DNA from: Pseudomonas sp. BN411
GTDB taxonomy: Bacteria > Pseudomonadota > Gammaproteobacteria > Pseudomonadales > Pseudomonadaceae
Assembly: GCF_029871235.1 (NCBI RefSeq)
Contig: NZ_SSOM01000083.1
Location: 1-64,000, forward strand
Length of the DNA stretch: 64,000 bases
Reading direction: 5' to 3'
Shown: positions 34,115 through 42,651 of the stretch, piece by piece
How the letters are laid out: the number at the start of each line of letters is the position of its first letter
Numbering within the stretch: position 1 is the first letter of the stretch
Position numbers and translations under genes: made by a program
The notes under the pieces: model-generated
What the model saw: the letters and a program-made list of their open reading frames with translations, nothing else
Databases searched by the model: none
What the model was told of the DNA's origin: nothing

Positions 34115-35398
34115 ATGAGCGAACGTGATTCCAAAGACCCGGTGAACAGCAGTCGCCGTAACTTCCTCAAGCAATCGATCGCCATTGCCGGCACGGTCGG
34201 TGGCGTGACCGCCCTCGGCCTCTCCGCCCCCGGTTTCTTGCGCAGCGCGGCCTGGGCCGCCGGCTCGGATGCACCGGAAAAGGCCGCTCTGAAGGTCGGC
34301 TTCATTCCCCTCACCGATTGCGCCTCGGTGGTCGTGGCCGCCACCCAGGGCTTCGCTGCCAAGTACGGCCTGTCCATCACACCCAGCAAGGAAGCTTCCT
34401 GGGCGGGCGTGCGCGACAAGCTGAACACCGGCGAGCTGGATGCCTCCCACGTGCTCTACGGCATGATGTACAGCTCCCAGCTCGGCGTGGCCGGTCCGCA
34501 GAAGAACATGGCCGTACTCATGGGGCTGAACCAGAACGGCCAAGCCATCACCCTCTCTCGCCAGCTGAAGGAAGCCGGCGTGACCAATGGCGAGCAGCTC
34601 GCCGCCCATATCAAGAAAGGCGGCAACCCGCTGACCTTCGCCCAGACCTTCCCCACCGGAACCCACGCCATGTGGCTCTACTACTGGCTGGCCAGCCACG
34701 GCATCAACCCGCTGACCGATGTGAAAACCATCACCGTGCCGCCGCCGCAGATGGTCGCCAACATGCGCGTCGGCAACATGGACGGCTTCTGCGTCGGCGA
34801 GCCCTGGGGCGCGCGGGCGATCTTCGACAAGATCGGCTTCACCGCCACCACCACCCAGCAGATCTGGGCGGACCATCCGGAGAAGGTGCTGGGCTGCTCG
34901 CGCGACTTCGTCGAGCAGAACCCCAATACCGCACGCGCCCTGGTGATGGCCCTGCTCGACGCCAGCCGCTTCATCGAGGCCAGCGACGAGAACAAGAAGG
35001 CCACCGCCAAACTCATCGCCGGCAAGGCCTACGTCAACGCCCCGGTGGACGTCATCGAACAGCGCTTCCTCGGCCACTACGAGGACGGTCTGGGCAACAA
35101 ATGGGAAGACAAGCACGCCATGGCCTTCTGCAAGGACTGCAACGTGAACTTCCCCTGGCTCTCCGACGGCATGTGGTTCATGACCCAGTTCAAGCGCTGG
35201 GGCCTGATCAAACAGGATCCGGACTACGCCGCCGTCGCCGCCCAGGTCAACCAGACCAAGCTGTTCAGTGAGGCGGCCAGCGCCCTCGGCCTGCCGGTTC
35301 CGGCCAGCCAGATGCGCGGCAGCACCCTGATGGACGGCAAGTTGTGGGACGGCTCGAACCCTGCCGCCTACGCCCAGTCCTTCGCCATCAAAGCCTGA
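34115..35398 (+). CDS. nrtA: Nitrate ABC transporter substrate-binding protein (NrtA/NasF), Tat-exported
   Basis: The 427-residue precursor has a twin-arginine signal (SRRNFLKQS) with a hydrophobic stretch ending near AWA. An NrtA-type periplasmic nitrate-binding domain follows: FIPLTDCASVVVAATQGF, FAQTFPTGTHAMWLYYWLA, WADHPEKVLGCSRDFV. AGGA precedes the ATG. It is the first gene of nrtABC and follows a sigma-54 promoter and NasT-type leader. It is the secreted counterpart of NasS. Confidence 0.92.
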   Translation: MSERDSKDPVNSSRRNFLKQSIAIAGTVGGVTALGLSAPGFLRSAAWAAGSDAPEKAALKVGFIPLTDCASVVVAATQGFAAKYGLSITPSKEASWAGVRDKLNTGELDASHVLYGMMYSSQLGVAGPQKNMAVLMGLNQNGQAITLSRQLKEAGVTNGEQLAAHIKKGGNPLTFAQTFPTGTHAMWLYYWLASHGINPLTDVKTITVPPPQMVANMRVGNMDGFCVGEPWGARAIFDKIGFTATTTQQIWADHPEKVLGCSRDFVEQNPNTARALVMALLDASRFIEASDENKKATAKLIAGKAYVNAPVDVIEQRFLGHYEDGLGNKWEDKHAMAFCKDCNVNFPWLSDGMWFMTQFKRWGLIKQDPDYAAVAAQVNQTKLFSEAASALGLPVPASQMRGSTLMDGKLWDGSNPAAYAQSFAIKA

Positions 35399-35412
35399 CC
35401 CGGGAGGTAACG

Positions 35413-36270
35413 ATGAACGCTCCGGTAAATCCTCCGCTGCCACTGCCGGCCAAGGCCGCACCCAGCTCGCATCCACGCTTGGCCAGACCAGGCGCGGAGC
35501 TATTCAGCAACCTGGCGAGGGCGCTGGTCCCACCACTGCTCGGCCTGCTGCTGTTCATTGGCCTCTGGGCCCTGGTGGCGGCGCGCAGCGAAGGGTTGCC
35601 GGGGCCACTGTCGACCTGGCATTCGGCGCTGGAACTCTTTGCCGATCCCTTCTACGACAACGGCCCCAACGACATGGGCATCGGCTGGAACATCCTGCAC
35701 TCGCTGGGCCGCGTCGGCCTGGGCTTCGGTATGGCGGCGCTGGTGGGCATACCCCTGGGCTTCGCCATCGGCCGCTTCACCTTCCTGGCCGGGATGCTCT
35801 CTCCCATCATCAGCTTGCTGCGCCCGGTGTCGCCGTTGGCCTGGCTGCCCATCGGCCTGCTGGTGTTCGAGGCCGCTGGCCCCGCGTCGATCTGGGTGAT
35901 CTTCATCAGCTCGATCTGGCCGATCATCCTCAACACCGCCGCCGGGGTGGCCAGCGTGCCGCAGGACTACCTCAACGTGGCGAGGGTGCTGAAGCTCTCC
36001 GAGTTCAAGGTCCTCACCCGCATCCTGTTCCCGGCCGTATTGCCTCACCTGATGACTGGCATCCGTCTGGCCATCGGTGTCGCCTGGCTGGTGATCGTGG
36101 CGGCGGAAATGCTCACCGGCGGCACCGGCCTGGGCTTCTGGGTGTGGGACGAATGGAACAACCTCAACGTCGAGCACATCCTCATCGCCATCATCATCGT
36201 CGGCCTGGTGGGCCTGGCCCTGGAACAGAGCCTGCTGTGGCTGGCCAAGCGCTTCGATTACAACAACTGA
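35413..36270 (+). CDS. nrtB: Nitrate ABC transporter permease NrtB
   Basis: The 285-residue membrane protein has about six hydrophobic segments and the binding-protein-dependent permease loop near the C-terminus (LNVARVLKLSEFKVLTRILFPAVLPHLMTGIRLAIG). It shows the NrtB/SsuC-type core WPIILNTAAGVASVP. GGGAGG precedes the ATG, 14 bases after nrtA. It forms the inner-membrane channel with NrtC. Confidence 0.92.
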   Translation: MNAPVNPPLPLPAKAAPSSHPRLARPGAELFSNLARALVPPLLGLLLFIGLWALVAARSEGLPGPLSTWHSALELFADPFYDNGPNDMGIGWNILHSLGRVGLGFGMAALVGIPLGFAIGRFTFLAGMLSPIISLLRPVSPLAWLPIGLLVFEAAGPASIWVIFISSIWPIILNTAAGVASVPQDYLNVARVLKLSEFKVLTRILFPAVLPHLMTGIRLAIGVAWLVIVAAEMLTGGTGLGFWVWDEWNNLNVEHILIAIIIVGLVGLALEQSLLWLAKRFDYNN

Positions 36271-36278
36271 CCATTCCT

Positions 36279-36330
36279 GTAGGAGCGAGCTCTGCTCGCG
36301 AACCGCATTCGCGAGCAAGCTCGCTCCTAC
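36279..36330. repeat. REP-like palindrome between nrtB and nrtC
   Basis: GTAGGAGCGAGCTCTGCTCG, through GCGAA, is repeated in reverse as TTCGCGAGCAAGCTCGCTCC then TAC. The two arms form a near-perfect hairpin of about 23 bp around a short spacer. This GTAGGAGCGAGC family is typical of Pseudomonas repetitive extragenic palindromes. It lies inside an operon and may affect the mRNA level or the ratio of nrtC to nrtB. Confidence 0.85.
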
Positions 36331-36349
36331 CAAGAGCAGGAGAACCCTG

Positions 36350-37141
36350 ATGGACAAGTTCGTCGAGCTGACCGGCGTCAGCAAACACTTCGATACGCGC
36401 AAGGGTCGTTTCCAGGCCCTCAGCGACGTCAACCTCTGCATCGCCCGTGGCGAGTTCGTCTCGCTGATCGGCCACTCCGGCTGCGGCAAGTCCACCGTCC
36501 TCAACCTGATCGCTGGCCTGCTGGATGCCAGCGACGGCGGGCTGATCTGCAATGGCCGGGAAATCGACGGCCCTGGCCCTGAGCGCGCCGTGGTGTTCCA
36601 GAACCACAGCCTGCTGCCCTGGATGACCTGCTTCGGCAACGTCCATCTCGCCGTAGAGCGGGTCTTCGGCGCCCGTGAAAGCAAGGCCCGCCTCAAGGAA
36701 CGTACCGCCGCGGCGTTGCAGATGGTCGGCCTGGATCATGCGGCGCACAAGCACCCCAATGAAATCTCCGGCGGCATGAAGCAGCGCGTGGGCATCGCCC
36801 GTGCGCTGGCGATGGAACCCAAGGTGTTGCTGATGGACGAGCCCTTCGGCGCCCTGGACGCCCTCACCCGCGCGCACCTGCAGGACGAGTTGCTGCGCAT
36901 CGTCGGCGAGACCCACAGTACCGTGGTGATGGTCACCCATGACGTGGACGAGGCCGTATTGCTCTCCGACCGCATCATGATGATGACCAACGGCCCGGCG
37001 GCCACCGTCGGCGATATCGTCCAGGTCGAGCTGGCGCGCCCACGCGACCGCCTGGCCCTGGCCAACGATGCCCGCTACCACGAGTACCGCACCGCAGTGC
37101 TGGAGTTCCTCTACCAACGTCAGCAGCGCCCCGCCGCCTAG
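36350..37141 (+). CDS. nrtC: Nitrate ABC transporter ATP-binding protein (NrtD/NasD type)
   Basis: The 263-residue ATPase has Walker A GHSGCGKST, the Q-loop in VVFQNHSLLPWMT, the signature ISGGMKQR and Walker B VLLMDEPFGALD, then the switch His in MVTHDVDEA. It powers nitrate import with NrtA and NrtB. It lacks the extra NrtA-like C-terminal domain found in cyanobacterial NrtC, so it resembles NrtD or NasD in length. A ribosome site (AGCAGGAGAA) precedes the ATG, just after the REP element. Confidence 0.92.
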   Translation: MDKFVELTGVSKHFDTRKGRFQALSDVNLCIARGEFVSLIGHSGCGKSTVLNLIAGLLDASDGGLICNGREIDGPGPERAVVFQNHSLLPWMTCFGNVHLAVERVFGARESKARLKERTAAALQMVGLDHAAHKHPNEISGGMKQRVGIARALAMEPKVLLMDEPFGALDALTRAHLQDELLRIVGETHSTVVMVTHDVDEAVLLSDRIMMMTNGPAATVGDIVQVELARPRDRLALANDARYHEYRTAVLEFLYQRQQRPAA

Positions 37142-37158
37142 GTATCCGCCCTGCCCTT

Positions 37159-37195
37159 CGCGAAAGCCCGGCCCCGTGCCGGGCTTTCGCGTTTT
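37159..37195 (+). terminator. Strong intrinsic terminator after nrtC
   Basis: CGCGAAAGCCCGGC (37159-37172) pairs perfectly with GCCGGGCTTTCGCG (37178-37191), then TTTT. The 14-bp GC-rich stem with a 5-base loop ends nrtABC, so the porin needs its own promoter. Confidence 0.88.
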
Positions 37196-37340
37196 GACTT
37201 GCCCGCATGCCCCATGCAGGGGCCCCCGTACCCGGCTTCGCACCCCGCCAATGCAACCTTGCCCGCGCAGGTGCATGACGTAATCGCCAAATGTTCTTGT
37301 CGCTAAACAAACATCATGTAAATCAAGTAGTTGAACAAAC

Positions 37341-37356
37341 TGGCACAGTGCCTGCT
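37341..37356 (+). promoter_or_regulatory. Sigma-54 promoter of the nitrate-associated porin gene
   Basis: TGGCACAGTGCCTGCT has the -24 TGGCAC and a -12 GC at the correct spacing, with one mismatch at the T before TGC. It lies 16 bases before the first leader hairpin. The 37196-37340 stretch between the nrtC terminator and this site holds no recognisable gene. Confidence 0.7.
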
Positions 37357-37371
37357 AAGACCTTCCCCGGT

Positions 37372-37460
37372 CAGCACAACGGCGTGTCTGCCACTCAACC
37401 GACAACGACGTCGCGGAATCCCCTCTCCACCCGGAGCGCGGACACCGTGACGTTTTTTTT
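37372..37460 (+). promoter_or_regulatory. Porin-gene leader: tandem hexaloop hairpins and terminator (candidate NasT target)
   Basis: P1 (37372-37390) has stem CAGCAC/GTG(T)CTG with loop AACGGC, identical to the nrtA loops. P2 (37400-37413) has stem CGAC/GTCG and loop AACGAC, keeping A1 and G4. The terminator stem ACGTCGCGG (37408-37416) pairs with CCGTGACGT (37445-37453), followed by eight T residues, and shares bases with P2. The layout is the same as at nrtA, so the porin should be a third NasT-controlled transcript. Confidence 0.72.
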
Positions 37461-37487
37461 GCGCTTTTCAGACCTAGGAAGTCCGCT

Positions 37488-38735
37488 ATGCACATGCTGA
37501 AACCCGCTCTGCTGTCGCTGGCCGTTGCCGGCACCAGTCACGCCGCCCTGGCCACAGAGGACGTTAGCAACCTGTTCACTGGGGGCAAAGCCATCCTCGA
37601 TGCCCGCTACCGCTTTGAGAACGTCGACCAGAACAACAACTTGCGCGACGCCAATGCCCAGACCCTGCGCACCCGCGTCGGCTTCCAGACCGGCAAGTGG
37701 TACGGCCTCTCGGGCCTAGTGGAAGTGGACAACGTCAGCCGCCTCGGCGATGCCGCCTACAACAGCACCCGCAACGGCCAGACCAACTACGCCATGGTGG
37801 TCGACCCCGACGGCACCGAAGTCAACCAGGCCCTGCTGCGCTATGACCAGGCCTTCGGCAGCGCCGTGCTGGGCCGCCAACGCATCAACCTGGACAACCA
37901 ACGCTTTGTCGGCGGCTCGGCCTGGCGGCAGAACGAGCAGACCTACGACGCTGCACTGGCCCAGCTCAAGCCCCTTGATGGCCTGACCCTGACCTACAGC
38001 TACCTGGACAACATCAACACCATTTTCGGCCCGGAAAACGGCCGCTTCGATAACCGTACCAACCCCGCCAACATCGAAGGCCACAGTCACCTGTTCAATG
38101 CCCAGTACCTGGTGCGGCCGGAACTCGCAGTGACCGCCTACAGCTACCTGCTCGGCCTGGACAACATTGCGACCACTGCGACCTCCCCACTGGGCAGCCT
38201 GTCCAGCCGGACCAGCGGCCTGCGCCTGAACGGTGCGCTGGCCGGTTTCAGCTATGCGCTGGAGTACGCACGCCAGCAGGACTACGCCGACAACCCGCTG
38301 GACCTGGACAGTGAGTACTACCTGGCGGAGCTGGGGTATGTCTTCAACGGCGTACAGCTCAAGGGCGGCTACGAGGTACTGGGCGGCGACAGCGGCCCCG
38401 GCAACCGAGCGTTCCAGACGCCGCTGGCAACCAAGCACATCTTCCAGGGCTGGGCCGACCAGTTCCTCACCACGCCGGCTGACGGCATCGAGGACGCCTA
38501 CCTGGGGTTCACCGCGCCATTGGCCGGCGGCAGCCTGCAAGCCTGGTACCACGACTTCGACACCGAGCAGGGCAGCGACAGCTACGGCAGCGAGATCGAC
38601 CTGTCCTACGCCCATCCGATACCAGGCGTGAAAGGTCTGGTCGGACTGCTCAAGTACGCCAGCTACGACTCGGATGATCGAGCCCGCACGGTCGATACCG
38701 ACAAGCTCTGGGTGCAGGTGCAATACACCTACTGA
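37488..38735 (+). CDS. Alginate-export-like family outer membrane porin, nitrate-associated
   Basis: The 415-residue precursor has a signal peptide ending near SHAALA and a beta-barrel sequence. Diagnostic segments are [37 protein letters not shown] and [16 protein letters not shown], with [16 protein letters not shown], all typical of alginate-export-like porins of pseudomonads. It ends in the aromatic strand WVQVQYTY. The leader upstream has the same antitermination layout as nrtA, so a role in outer-membrane passage of nitrate or nitrite is likely; this is inference. Its assignment to alginate export itself is not supported by the neighbours. Confidence 0.82.
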   Translation: MHMLKPALLSLAVAGTSHAALATEDVSNLFTGGKAILDARYRFENVDQNNNLRDANAQTLRTRVGFQTGKWYGLSGLVEVDNVSRLGDAAYNSTRNGQTNYAMVVDPDGTEVNQALLRYDQAFGSAVLGRQRINLDNQRFVGGSAWRQNEQTYDAALAQLKPLDGLTLTYSYLDNINTIFGPENGRFDNRTNPANIEGHSHLFNAQYLVRPELAVTAYSYLLGLDNIATTATSPLGSLSSRTSGLRLNGALAGFSYALEYARQQDYADNPLDLDSEYYLAELGYVFNGVQLKGGYEVLGGDSGPGNRAFQTPLATKHIFQGWADQFLTTPADGIEDAYLGFTAPLAGGSLQAWYHDFDTEQGSDSYGSEIDLSYAHPIPGVKGLVGLLKYASYDSDDRARTVDTDKLWVQVQYTY

Positions 38736-38752
38736 CCGTAACGGCTGGGTAC

Positions 38753-38785
38753 ATCGGTGTGCGGGCGTCTTGCCCCCACACCGAT
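38753..38785 (+). terminator. GC-rich hairpin after the porin gene
   Basis: ATCGGTGTG (38753-38761) pairs perfectly with CACACCGAT (38777-38785). An inner GGGC/GCCC helix is separated by a C/C mismatch and closed by a 5-base loop. No T run follows, so it may be an end-stabilising hairpin or partial terminator. Confidence 0.5.
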
Positions 38786-38860
38786 CCTGCTGGACGTCTC
38801 GCGAGGACGCAGCACAACCATGAACAACGGACAGTCTTCACTTCACGTGGGAATCCAACC

Positions 38861-40054
38861 ATGAGCAATCTCGCTGACTCCCGTGTAACTGGAATCGAAG
38901 GAGCGACCAGACTCGTTCAGGACCTCCAGCGAACGCCTCGGCAATGGACAACCTATCCGCCATTCGAGCCAGGTATCGCCCTCGTCGCCAGCATTCAGCA
39001 TGGTGCATGGGTCCCCATCGGTACCGCGCTTGGCGCGGCGGCCTGCGCGCATGCAGGTCAGCCGACAATGGCATTTGGGCTTGTTCTGGGAACACTCTAC
39101 CTGGGCATTTCCCTACATCTGCACCAATTGCGCCAGCGCTACAGCGAGGCCTTCTGGTTCGACGAACTGGCACGCCTGCTCCGTACCCAATCCGCCAACG
39201 ATCAAGCCACCCTGCTGGTCGAGTGCAGTGAACGTCTGCGCGGCAATGATCGCCTGAACAGTGAGGTGCGCTTCGCCAGCCAGGCACTGGAGCAGTTGGC
39301 GCAGAAGGCCAATGTCCAGGGCGGCGAGCAAAGCCAGCGAGTGAACATGATCGCAGCCGCGAGCGAACAGATTGAACGCAGCCTGGCCAGCGTGGACGAA
39401 ATGGCCAGCAGCGCCCGCTCGGATTTTGCGGCCGCCCATGCCCAGGGCGAGGACGGCTGCCGGGCGGCGCGGGAACTGGGGACCGGGATGGCTGACATCC
39501 GCAGCAGCCTGGGCGACACCGCCCGAGCGGTGACGCAATTGCTGCAAAGTACCGCGCTCGTCGAACAGTCGGTGCAAGGCATCCAGGACCTGGCGAAGCA
39601 AACCCAGCTACTGGCCCTGAACGCCTCGATCGAGGCTGCCCGTGCTGGCGAGCAAGGGCGTGGTTTCGCGGTGGTGGCAGACGAAGTCCGGCAGATGGCG
39701 ACCGCTACCGACAGGACCACGCGCGACATCATCGCCGCCGCCACATCCATCGCCGGGGCCGTGAACCAGGTAAGCAAGGAAGTCGAACACCATCGCGAGC
39801 TGCTGGAGCGTGGCAGCGGCCAGAGCAATAGCCTCGCCGAGAGCCTTGACCGGCTGGCCCGCAAAAGCCAGGAAAACCTGCAGCGTTTCGACGGCATGCA
39901 ACAGGCGCTGGTCGAACATCACCAGGCGAACCAGGACCTCGGCGAACAGCTCCAGCAGATCAGCACCAGCCTTCAGGTGCAAAGCCGGCAGACCCATGAG
40001 CTGCATGACCTCACCCGCTACCTCACCCGACTCACAGGCGACGCAACGCCATGA
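38861..40054 (+). CDS. Methyl-accepting chemotaxis protein without a large periplasmic domain
   Basis: The 397-residue protein has two close hydrophobic segments (about residues 50-90) with almost no periplasmic loop, then a cytoplasmic coiled coil. The chemoreceptor hairpin tip is [30 protein letters not shown] (about 250-285). It should couple to CheA and CheW. The usual ligand-binding domain is absent. GGGA precedes the ATG. The gene overlaps the next one by four bases (ATGA), suggesting that the small membrane sensor downstream supplies input. Confidence 0.88.
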   Translation: MSNLADSRVTGIEGATRLVQDLQRTPRQWTTYPPFEPGIALVASIQHGAWVPIGTALGAAACAHAGQPTMAFGLVLGTLYLGISLHLHQLRQRYSEAFWFDELARLLRTQSANDQATLLVECSERLRGNDRLNSEVRFASQALEQLAQKANVQGGEQSQRVNMIAAASEQIERSLASVDEMASSARSDFAAAHAQGEDGCRAARELGTGMADIRSSLGDTARAVTQLLQSTALVEQSVQGIQDLAKQTQLLALNASIEAARAGEQGRGFAVVADEVRQMATATDRTTRDIIAAATSIAGAVNQVSKEVEHHRELLERGSGQSNSLAESLDRLARKSQENLQRFDGMQQALVEHHQANQDLGEQLQQISTSLQVQSRQTHELHDLTRYLTRLTGDATP

Positions 40055-40755
40055 TCATAGAGAGCCTGCCCGCACTGGCCGTACTGGCCGCCCTGGCCGC
40101 GTCCTGCGTTGTCCTGTGGCTGGCCGATCGACGCCGGCAGTTCCGCCAGCAAGAAGAATTGCGCGATATGTTGCAGTTGGGCCTGGTACTCATGCAGGGC
40201 GTCCAGCGCCATCGTGCGCTAGGTGCTCAGACCAGTGCTGACGCCGTGCACCACCGCCGGAAGCTTGAAGCCGAACTGGAACGTTCCTGGCGGGCCTGGA
40301 CCGATGCTGGAAACTACCGAGCCTGGCAACGCCTGCTGCTCACGCCGGAGGACTTCGACGGACATTGCCGTCTGCTGGAGCAATTACTCGCCCACATCCA
40401 GCACCTGGACTTGCAACGCTGCCACCTGCTGGCACTCACACCGGAGGTCGCCGAGCGGTGCTGGCAAGTCGAAGAGCTCGGCCGACTGCGCGGCCTTTCG
40501 ATACGGGCGGCAGCCCAGGAACACTGCCCGCTGGAGCTTCGCATCCAACTGCAGTACCTGCATGATCGCCTTCTCAAGGATGCGGACATGCCTCTTCGCA
40601 CGGCCCTGGGGCGACTGTCCATTGAACTGCTGGGCAAACAACGATCCACTCTCCGGCCTACCGAACTCTATGCCTTGCTCACTCCACTGATCGACGCGCG
40701 AATCGAAGCGATTCAAAGCGGTATCCGACCTGCTGGACACCTCCGCGCCTCATGA
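40051..40755 (+). CDS. Small membrane protein with NIT-like helical domain
   Basis: The 234-residue protein has one N-terminal membrane segment (about residues 5-23), then a helical soluble region. It contains [21 protein letters not shown] and the similar [13 protein letters not shown]. The arginine-rich QRHRA/GRLRG motifs recall nitrate- and nitrite-sensing (NIT) domains, which have conserved arginines. The similarity is by eye and moderate. Position in a nitrate cluster and translational coupling to a chemoreceptor lacking its own sensory domain support a nitrate-sensing role. Other helical sensory folds cannot be excluded. Confidence 0.55.
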   Translation: MIIESLPALAVLAALAASCVVLWLADRRRQFRQQEELRDMLQLGLVLMQGVQRHRALGAQTSADAVHHRRKLEAELERSWRAWTDAGNYRAWQRLLLTPEDFDGHCRLLEQLLAHIQHLDLQRCHLLALTPEVAERCWQVEELGRLRGLSIRAAAQEHCPLELRIQLQYLHDRLLKDADMPLRTALGRLSIELLGKQRSTLRPTELYALLTPLIDARIEAIQSGIRPAGHLRAS

Positions 40756-40917
40756 CCTGGTTCCTCATTGGGAGCCAGGAGCCAGGAACGCTCCCGTGAC
40801 GTACTGGTGTCCACAACCAACTGTGGATTCAACCGCTAGCTGCCATTCGCTACCGACTGCGTTCGACTGCCGATTGCTGCCCTTCATGACAGGTAGCTAC
40901 CGGCCAAGAGCGGACGA

Positions 40918-42651
40918 TTACCCAGCAAGAGCCTGACCAGCTTCGAGAAAGCCGGCCCGCTCCAGCTGAGGTCTCAAGGCAACCAAGGCGGTCGCAGGAA
41001 CCGCCAACCAAAGCAGATCGCGGGCGCGAGTCACCGCAACATAGCCAATACGGCCTACCTCAGTATTCATTCCTGCCAGCATGGCTTCGATGTTGGCCCG
41101 ATTGGCCACATATAAGACGGCATCAATACTTTCACCCTTAACTTGGTGAACGGTTCTCACGCGGGCCTTGGGCTCCTGCTCAACCGCCACCTCAAGCCCC
41201 ACACTAAGTGGCCCAGCAGGCAGCGAGGCGCGCGTTAGCCGGCGTGTCAGCCCATCCAGTGCGATCAACTCAAAATCACGCTGAATGTCACGAAGCAGCT
41301 GAGCAACTCGCCCCTGCAGCAGGGGAAGCCATTGGCCTGAGGCAGGCAGACTTGAAGCCGGCAAACCCTGAGCAGCATCTCTAGTGAACAACCACAGCCG
41401 ACGTCGCAGCTCGCGCAAATCACGATCATGAGTGACGCCACTCAGCCTATTGAGAAGCCCTGGGGGTGGGCCATTCAAGAGACTGACAATGCCTCGAGCG
41501 ACCATTCTGAATGCCCCCAGGAAGTCGGAGTTCTGATCTCGAAGTACCGCGGCTTCGGCAAACAGCTTCACTACTCCCCGTCCTTCAGGATCTCTTTCTC
41601 CCGACAGCCTGGAGGCCATTGCAGCCGCACGACATACGACAGCCGATCTATCAGGGTTGATTGCTTGCCGCCTCAGTTCTGCATGGAAAGCATCCAACAG
41701 AGGTGGAAGCGCCTGCTCGTTATAGCCAATGAAGTAGGCTCCGAGAGGTGGGGGTTCGTCAGCACGATCAGGATCATCCGCCCTTCCCGAAAGGTAATTT
41801 GCAACACTCAGGATCGAGGGCACGGAGCGATAGTTGCGAGTCAGGTTGTAAGGAACAACTCTTTCCCGCTCGTGGTAGTTCCGCAAAAAATGACCGTCGG
41901 CATCAGCGAACTCATAGATAGCCTGATTTGGATCACCAATCAGCGACACCTGCACGCCAGCACCAATCAGAAGCTCCAAAAGCTCTTGATGCAGGACTCC
42001 AATATCCTGGGCCTCATCGACGATGATATGAGGGTAGCGTCGAGCCAAAGCTCTAAGCACCACAGGCTGCTCACTTAGGACGCGGTAGCACCAATAGCGT
42101 CCCAGATCGTGCGTATAGCCCCCCACGCGTCCCAATCTAGCAACCACTCGACTAGCATCCAGCTGGTTAAGCGGCATCTCGTTACCATGTACCGTGTAGT
42201 AGAAGAGCGGCTGACCAGCGCTAAATCGAACCTTGATGTCGCTTACAGGTATCGGGTGATCCCGCGTTGGGCAATTGAACCCAGCCAGGAAAGGCTCTCC
42301 GCCGGTTACTAGAAAAGCTGTCTGGTTTGCTCCCATAGTGCGGTGACCATGGGCCTTCATGACGTGGGTCGTCATGAAGCTATCCAGCGTATCGATATCA
42401 ACCCTGCTTCGACCGGAGCTATTCGGCAGTGTTTGCGAAAGTTCCTGGTAACCCTGCCGAAATGTCTCCACGGCCACATTAGAGAATGACAGCAGTGCTA
42501 TGCGTCCCCTCGCTCCACCAAGGCGTCGGCGCATCTCAACTAGACGCTGAATGGCAGTAGCCGTCTTGCCACTTCCCGCACATGCCGTAACGGCTAGGGG
42601 TACCAGGGGAGCATCGATGACGAGCTGCTGTTCGGGGGATGGCTCAATCAT
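40918..42651 (-). CDS. gajB: Gabija system helicase-like protein GajB (UvrD/Rep family)
   Basis: The 577-residue protein is a superfamily 1A helicase-like protein. Motifs seen are Walker A TACAGSGKTATAI (motif I), IIVDEAQDIG (II), LIGDPNQAIYEF (III), LTRNYRSVPSI (IV), VRTVHQVKGESIDAV (V) and YVAVTRARDLL (VI). It is longer than the original Bacillus GajB. The ATG at 42651 overlaps the gajA stop as ATGA. In Gabija, GajB works with GajA in sensing phage-altered nucleotides or DNA ends and triggering DNA cleavage. All core motifs are intact. Confidence 0.88.
   Translation of the reverse strand: MIEPSPEQQLVIDAPLVPLAVTACAGSGKTATAIQRLVEMRRRLGGARGRIALLSFSNVAVETFRQGYQELSQTLPNSSGRSRVDIDTLDSFMTTHVMKAHGHRTMGANQTAFLVTGGEPFLAGFNCPTRDHPIPVSDIKVRFSAGQPLFYYTVHGNEMPLNQLDASRVVARLGRVGGYTHDLGRYWCYRVLSEQPVVLRALARRYPHIIVDEAQDIGVLHQELLELLIGAGVQVSLIGDPNQAIYEFADADGHFLRNYHERERVVPYNLTRNYRSVPSILSVANYLSGRADDPDRADEPPPLGAYFIGYNEQALPPLLDAFHAELRRQAINPDRSAVVCRAAAMASRLSGERDPEGRGVVKLFAEAAVLRDQNSDFLGAFRMVARGIVSLLNGPPPGLLNRLSGVTHDRDLRELRRRLWLFTRDAAQGLPASSLPASGQWLPLLQGRVAQLLRDIQRDFELIALDGLTRRLTRASLPAGPLSVGLEVAVEQEPKARVRTVHQVKGESIDAVLYVANRANIEAMLAGMNTEVGRIGYVAVTRARDLLWLAVPATALVALRPQLERAGFLEAGQALAG

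Noticed and set aside
34061-35476. Minus-strand open frame of 471 codons
   Set aside because: It is antisense to nrtA, with low-complexity Gly/Ala/Val/His composition and no family features.
35500-36696. Minus-strand open frame of 398 codons
   Set aside because: It spans nrtB, the REP element and part of nrtC on the opposite strand, and has repetitive Gln/Asp/His-rich composition typical of shadow frames.
37488-38735. Naming the porin as alginate exporter AlgE
   Set aside because: There are no alginate biosynthesis genes nearby, the protein is shorter, and its leader is of the nitrate-controlled type.
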